Positions 7,634-10,823 of a stretch of 10,823 nucleotides of DNA are shown here, in pieces. Position numbers and translations under genes: made by a program. The notes beneath the pieces are model-generated. The model saw only the letters and a list, made by a program, of their open reading frames with translations. It did not search any database and was not told the DNA's origin. The stretch covers positions 1 through 10,823 of the forward strand of contig JAEZLJ010000056.1 in assembly GCA_023415275.1 (NCBI GenBank), in the 5' to 3' direction. The number at the start of each line of letters is the position of its first letter. Within the stretch, counting starts at the first letter, position 1. Source of the DNA: Bacteroidota bacterium (GTDB lineage: Bacteria > Bacteroidota > Bacteroidia > Chitinophagales > Chitinophagaceae).

Positions 7634-8491
7634 CTATTGGTGGATCAATTTGGCTATTTTAATAATGTTCTCTCCTGTACGGGGTCCAAAATAAACCAGG
7701 TCGTGCTCTTCTATCCTATATATTTTTCCATTTTTAGCAGCAGGAGTCAAAGCAATTCCGGGCAACTCTGTAAACTTTTGCATACTTCCTCCCAGCCTGT
7801 CGAATCCAAAGTCGGTGGCCAAAATAACATCAGGTTGTTCCCTGGCAATAACCTCTGCGCTTAAATCCCGGAAAGAACTGGTATCGGCAGCATTGTCTCC
7901 ACCAGCTAATGTAAGCATGGCGTTGGCAGTGCCTCTTGTTCCCATCACAAAATACTGGTTGCGCTGCTGACCAAAGTGTATGATTAGTACCCTGGGCCTG
8001 GTGGAATAGGTTTTTACAATAGAATCGGCCATTTGCAATTCCCTGTCAAGATCATCGTTCAGTCTTTTGGCAATGCTGTCCGCCCCATAATCATGGGCTA
8101 CCATGGACAGGACTATTTTAGTACTGTCAATAGTAGATCCTGCAGGATATACTTTAACAGGGATACCTACCCGCTGCACTTGCGTCATCACACTAGCTGG
8201 AGCTATGTCACCCTGGTGAATCACTACAGAAGGCTCCAGGGAAATAATTCCCTCAGCATTCAAATGGCGATGGTATCCGACTGTAGTTAGTTTTTTAGTT
8301 TCGGGTGGATAAGTGCTGGTAAGGTCAATGCCCACAATCTTATCGCCCAGGTGCAAAGCAAATAGAAATTCGGTCATCTGCTTGGATACCGAGACGATCC
8401 TATCCTTTCCCTGGTGGTCATCTTTTTTTCCAAAGCGTCCACATGCAAACAAAAGGATGGCTAAAACAAATGCAATAGTTAGTTTTTTCAT
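7634..8491 (-). CDS. hmuT: Heme-type ABC transporter substrate-binding lipoprotein (HmuT-like)
   Basis: This is a 285-residue periplasmic binding protein (Peripla_BP_2 fold) that should deliver ligand to the permease encoded just downstream. It starts with a lipoprotein signal (MKKLTIAFVLAILLFAC, lipidated Cys17). The mature part shows family motifs RIVSVSKQMTEFLFALHLGD (31-50), YPPETKKLTTVGYHRHLNAE (61-80), VMGTRGTANAMLTLAGG (182-198), LPGIALTPAAKNGKIYRI (243-260) and YFGPRTGENI (267-276). The VGYxRxLNAEG and GPRT motifs are typical of heme-binding HmuT/ShuT proteins; Tyr73, His74, His76 and His172 are candidate heme ligands by inference. A siderophore or cobalamin ligand is a less likely alternative. 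Start: the open frame extends to a TTG at 8503, but the ATG at 8491 gives a standard lipoprotein signal and is preferred. The residues after Cys17 (GRFG) lack an immediate surface-export signal, consistent with a periplasm-facing protein. Confidence 0.92.
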   Translation of the reverse strand: MKKLTIAFVLAILLFACGRFGKKDDHQGKDRIVSVSKQMTEFLFALHLGDKIVGIDLTSTYPPETKKLTTVGYHRHLNAEGIISLEPSVVIHQGDIAPASVMTQVQRVGIPVKVYPAGSTIDSTKIVLSMVAHDYGADSIAKRLNDDLDRELQMADSIVKTYSTRPRVLIIHFGQQRNQYFVMGTRGTANAMLTLAGGDNAADTSSFRDLSAEVIAREQPDVILATDFGFDRLGGSMQKFTELPGIALTPAAKNGKIYRIEEHDLVYFGPRTGENIIKIAKLIHQ

Positions 8492-8505
8492 ATAAAGAAA
8501 CAATG

Positions 8506-8532
8506 AAACCAGGCAGCCATTGCGCCTGGTTT
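8506..8532 (-). terminator. Intercistronic stem-loop after the TonB receptor gene
   Basis: A perfect 9-bp inverted repeat (arms 8506-8514 and 8524-8532, AAACCAGGC and GCCTGGTTT) encloses a 9-base loop. On the minus strand it begins 5 bases after the receptor stop codon and is followed by a T-rich but interrupted run (CATTGTTTCTTTAT), then the hmuT ATG 14 bases after the stem. The broken T run suggests a leaky terminator or an mRNA-stabilising hairpin rather than a full stop. Confidence 0.6.
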
Positions 8533-8537
8533 ATAAT

Positions 8538-10823
8538 TTAGAAGTTATACTTAAGATTGATGCCTGCAAAATAATTGGCTTTGTCAGGTGCAGGCAAATA
8601 AGCATCCGGTAATTGGTTCACAAATACCATATAATAATATTGTGTGCCTGTGATATTATTAACACCAAAATAAATATCTGTATCAAAATGACGTGATAGC
8701 GACTTACGTAATCCCAGCTTTGCATTTACGAGGCTATAGCTGCTGGTCATTTCCTTACCATCTGAAGTGATGGGCATGGCATCTTTATAGGAATAATAAG
8801 CATTAGCAAACCAACCGAAGTTGGAAAGCAGATCAACTCCAATATTAAAAGTAATGGGCGAAACACCTGCCACATCATGGCCGCTATAATCTATTGTATC
8901 TACGGCAGTATTATTACTACCTGACTTAAATTTCTGGAATTTAAAATCTTTATAAGTAAAATCAGAATAGGCAAAGTTGGCAAATGGCCTGATTGATTTT
9001 ATAAAGCTTTTAGATGACTCATAAGCCGTATATTTCAATACTGCTTCCAGTCCCCTATTATCCTGCTTTCCTCCATTGACAACATAACTGTAAGCAGTAG
9101 TTGTGGTTGAACCATCAAGCGGCACGGCGATTGCCGTCATCTTATTGGAAAAAATGGCATCAAATAGCGCTACCTGGTAGCTTAGCTTATCCCTGATCAA
9201 CAATCCCTTAGAACCAACTTCAAACTGATCACCTACCTCAGGTTTCAACGAGGTGTTTAATTGCCCCGTGGCAGGAATGAAAAAATAAGAGCTTACAGGT
9301 GCTTTATATCCCTTACTATATGACGCATAAACGGAAACCTCTTTATTAATCACCTTATTAATAGCCAGGTGGGGAGAAAACATATCATTATAGGATGCTT
9401 TATATTCTCTTGGATTGGCGCTATTGGCTACAAAAAAACGATCATTCAATTCAATGTTCATATTGCTCCAGCCAAGACCGGCGGTAAAGGAAAGCTCGCG
9501 AGGCAGGGAAAGTGTCCATTCTGTAAAAATGGAGGAAGTACCCGAATAGGTAGACTGATTGCTTCTCATAGCACCAACCATCCAATAAGCGTTTGCATCA
9601 GATGGATCGGCCACCATAGTATAACCTATAGTTTGAGCATATTGATGCTGGGTTTCGATGCCCGTAATACCACTCAAGGCCGTTTGATTTTTCAATGGAA
9701 ACTTCATGTTCACCACAGACCTAAGTCCAAAATTCACCGGATCTTTATCCGTCCATCCTCCAGCCGAACTAGCATTCGTATTCATACCTGTACCAAATAC
9801 GGTGGTTGTATTATATATATTATCGTTGAATTGGTAAGTATGCCCCAACCCCGCCCGGAAGCTGGTAACTGCTGAATGCGCATCACGCTTTATATATTCC
9901 GGGTTACCACTGTAATCAGAATTTTTATACTGCTCAATGGTCAATTCTCCACCCCTTTGATCATAACTTTTACTATAACCAAAATAACTGAACAAGGATT
10001 GCTTGCCATTTACCTGGAAGTTAGCGGCTACATTGGCAAAATGCTTGGTAGAAGCCGAGTGCGCCATAAAACCATCAGATTCCTGGTGTCCATAATTAAC
10101 CAAAAGAGAACTATGGTCTGTTGCCGTTTGGAAACCGGTGGTAAATCTTTTTAAACCATATGAACCTATGATTACTTCCTGGCCCAGGCTTGTAGTACCT
10201 GGATCAGGCTTAATGGTATTGAGGTTAACTACTCCTGCAATGGCCAGTCCTGACAAGGTACCTGATGGTCCTTTTGTGACTTCGACATTTCCTATGGAAC
10301 CAAAATCAATATCATCCATTAGTGTAATGCCTTCTGCATCTGTAAGAGGAATACCATTTAAATACACTTTCGAACCCTGGTTATCAAAATTGCTACTGAT
10401 ACCATTGGTACCCCGTACCCCATTGCCATATCCCCTGATATTAAATTGTTGACCTGCTGATACGGTTCTTCTTTGCATGGACATACCGGGAATATTGGCA
10501 TTAATGGCATCGTCCAGGAAAAGGCCTGTCCCTCTTTTCAATTCACGTGTATTTAATTTGGCTATAGATGCCGGCTGGTATAACACAGATTTATTCTGGG
10601 CAGAGGTAGCTGTGATCTCCACATCTTCAAGAGCATGGTTGAATGGCTGCATCCCGATGGTCAATACATCTTTGCAATTCCTCAAAAAACGCTCTACAGA
10701 TTCATATCCCAGATAGGTAATGGTGATTTTAATGTTTGCACTACAAGGCGTGGTAAACTCTCCTTCCTCATTGGTAAATGTTGCCCCTTTCCCAGCTATA
10801 TTTATTGAGGCGCCCTGCAGTGG
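8538..10823 (-). CDS. TonB-dependent outer-membrane receptor, 5' end outside window
   Basis: The frame runs open to the right edge: the 46 codons 10686-10823 continue it, so the TTG at 10685 is internal and the true start lies beyond the window. Of the protein, 761 residues are visible, probably most of it. Visible residues 1-66 are the rest of a carboxypeptidase-regulatory-like domain (ASINIAGKGATFTNEEGEF, then ITYLGYES). A TonB-box-like DVEITAT is at 67-73. The plug domain (about 78-206) holds FNIRGYGNGVRGTNGISSNF, KVYLNGIPLTDAEG and VEVTKGPSGT. In the barrel, GYKAPVSSYFF followed by LNTSLKPEVGDQFEVGSKG is the usual receptor box of siderophore and heme receptors. The end LKYNF, with a terminal Phe, is a standard outer-membrane barrel signature. 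It is the first of the genes seen here in the operon with hmuT-hmuU-hmuV, 46 bases ahead of hmuT, and should supply the ligand (heme preferred) to that ABC system. Confidence 0.94.
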   Translation of the reverse strand, partial: PLQGASINIAGKGATFTNEEGEFTTPCSANIKITITYLGYESVERFLRNCKDVLTIGMQPFNHALEDVEITATSAQNKSVLYQPASIAKLNTRELKRGTGLFLDDAINANIPGMSMQRRTVSAGQQFNIRGYGNGVRGTNGISSNFDNQGSKVYLNGIPLTDAEGITLMDDIDFGSIGNVEVTKGPSGTLSGLAIAGVVNLNTIKPDPGTTSLGQEVIIGSYGLKRFTTGFQTATDHSSLLVNYGHQESDGFMAHSASTKHFANVAANFQVNGKQSLFSYFGYSKSYDQRGGELTIEQYKNSDYSGNPEYIKRDAHSAVTSFRAGLGHTYQFNDNIYNTTTVFGTGMNTNASSAGGWTDKDPVNFGLRSVVNMKFPLKNQTALSGITGIETQHQYAQTIGYTMVADPSDANAYWMVGAMRSNQSTYSGTSSIFTEWTLSLPRELSFTAGLGWSNMNIELNDRFFVANSANPREYKASYNDMFSPHLAINKVINKEVSVYASYSKGYKAPVSSYFFIPATGQLNTSLKPEVGDQFEVGSKGLLIRDKLSYQVALFDAIFSNKMTAIAVPLDGSTTTTAYSYVVNGGKQDNRGLEAVLKYTAYESSKSFIKSIRPFANFAYSDFTYKDFKFQKFKSGSNNTAVDTIDYSGHDVAGVSPITFNIGVDLLSNFGWFANAYYSYKDAMPITSDGKEMTSSYSLVNAKLGLRKSLSRHFDTDIYFGVNNITGTQYYYMVFVNQLPDAYLPAPDKANYFAGINLKYNF

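Noticed and set aside
9369..9875. Plus-strand open frame of 168 codons inside the partial TonB receptor gene
   Set aside because: It lies wholly opposite a receptor gene with clear protein motifs. Its translation is low-complexity in character with no recognisable domain, and no promoter or leader is seen.

Overview
The window looks like a piece of a Bacteroidota chromosome, most likely a Chitinophagaceae-type organism. This rests on protein style (TonB-dependent receptors with an N-terminal carboxypeptidase-regulatory-like domain, a two-domain fasciclin lipoprotein, the long form of PurC), A/T-rich leaders mostly without Shine-Dalgarno sequences, and a moderate-to-low G+C look. Species cannot be named from the sequence alone. 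No rRNA, tRNA, CRISPR array, insertion sequence or phage gene was seen.

Layout. (1) Positions 1-496, plus strand: the 3' part of a protein gene of unrecognised function, closed by a strong stem-loop at 520-553 that can serve both strands. (2) Positions 580-4601, minus strand: a two-gene unit of a 900-residue TonB-dependent receptor followed 29 bp later by a fasciclin (FAS1) lipoprotein; its substrate is unknown. (3) A 190-bp divergent intergenic region, then purC (4792-5718, plus strand), a housekeeping purine-synthesis gene. (4) Positions 5797-10823, minus strand: a four-gene uptake operon transcribed toward lower coordinates, in the order TonB-dependent receptor (5' end outside the window), hmuT-like binding lipoprotein, hmuU-like permease, hmuV-like ATPase. 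The last three are tightly packed (3-bp gap, then an 8-bp overlap). A stem-loop lies between the receptor and the binding protein.

How the genes work together. The operon in (4) is a complete two-membrane import route: the receptor takes the ligand across the outer membrane using TonB energy, the lipoprotein binds it in the periplasm, and the permease/ATPase pair carries it across the inner membrane. The binding protein resembles heme-binding HmuT/ShuT proteins, so heme is the preferred substrate, with a siderophore or cobalamin as alternatives. The receptor/FAS1 pair in (2) is the least conventional part: it looks like an outer-membrane transporter with a probably surface-exposed lipoprotein partner that is not SusD-like. 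Nothing here proves a wholly new system. The receptor/FAS1 pair, the repeat-bearing insertion in FAS1 domain 2 and the intercistronic hairpin are the parts worth following up.
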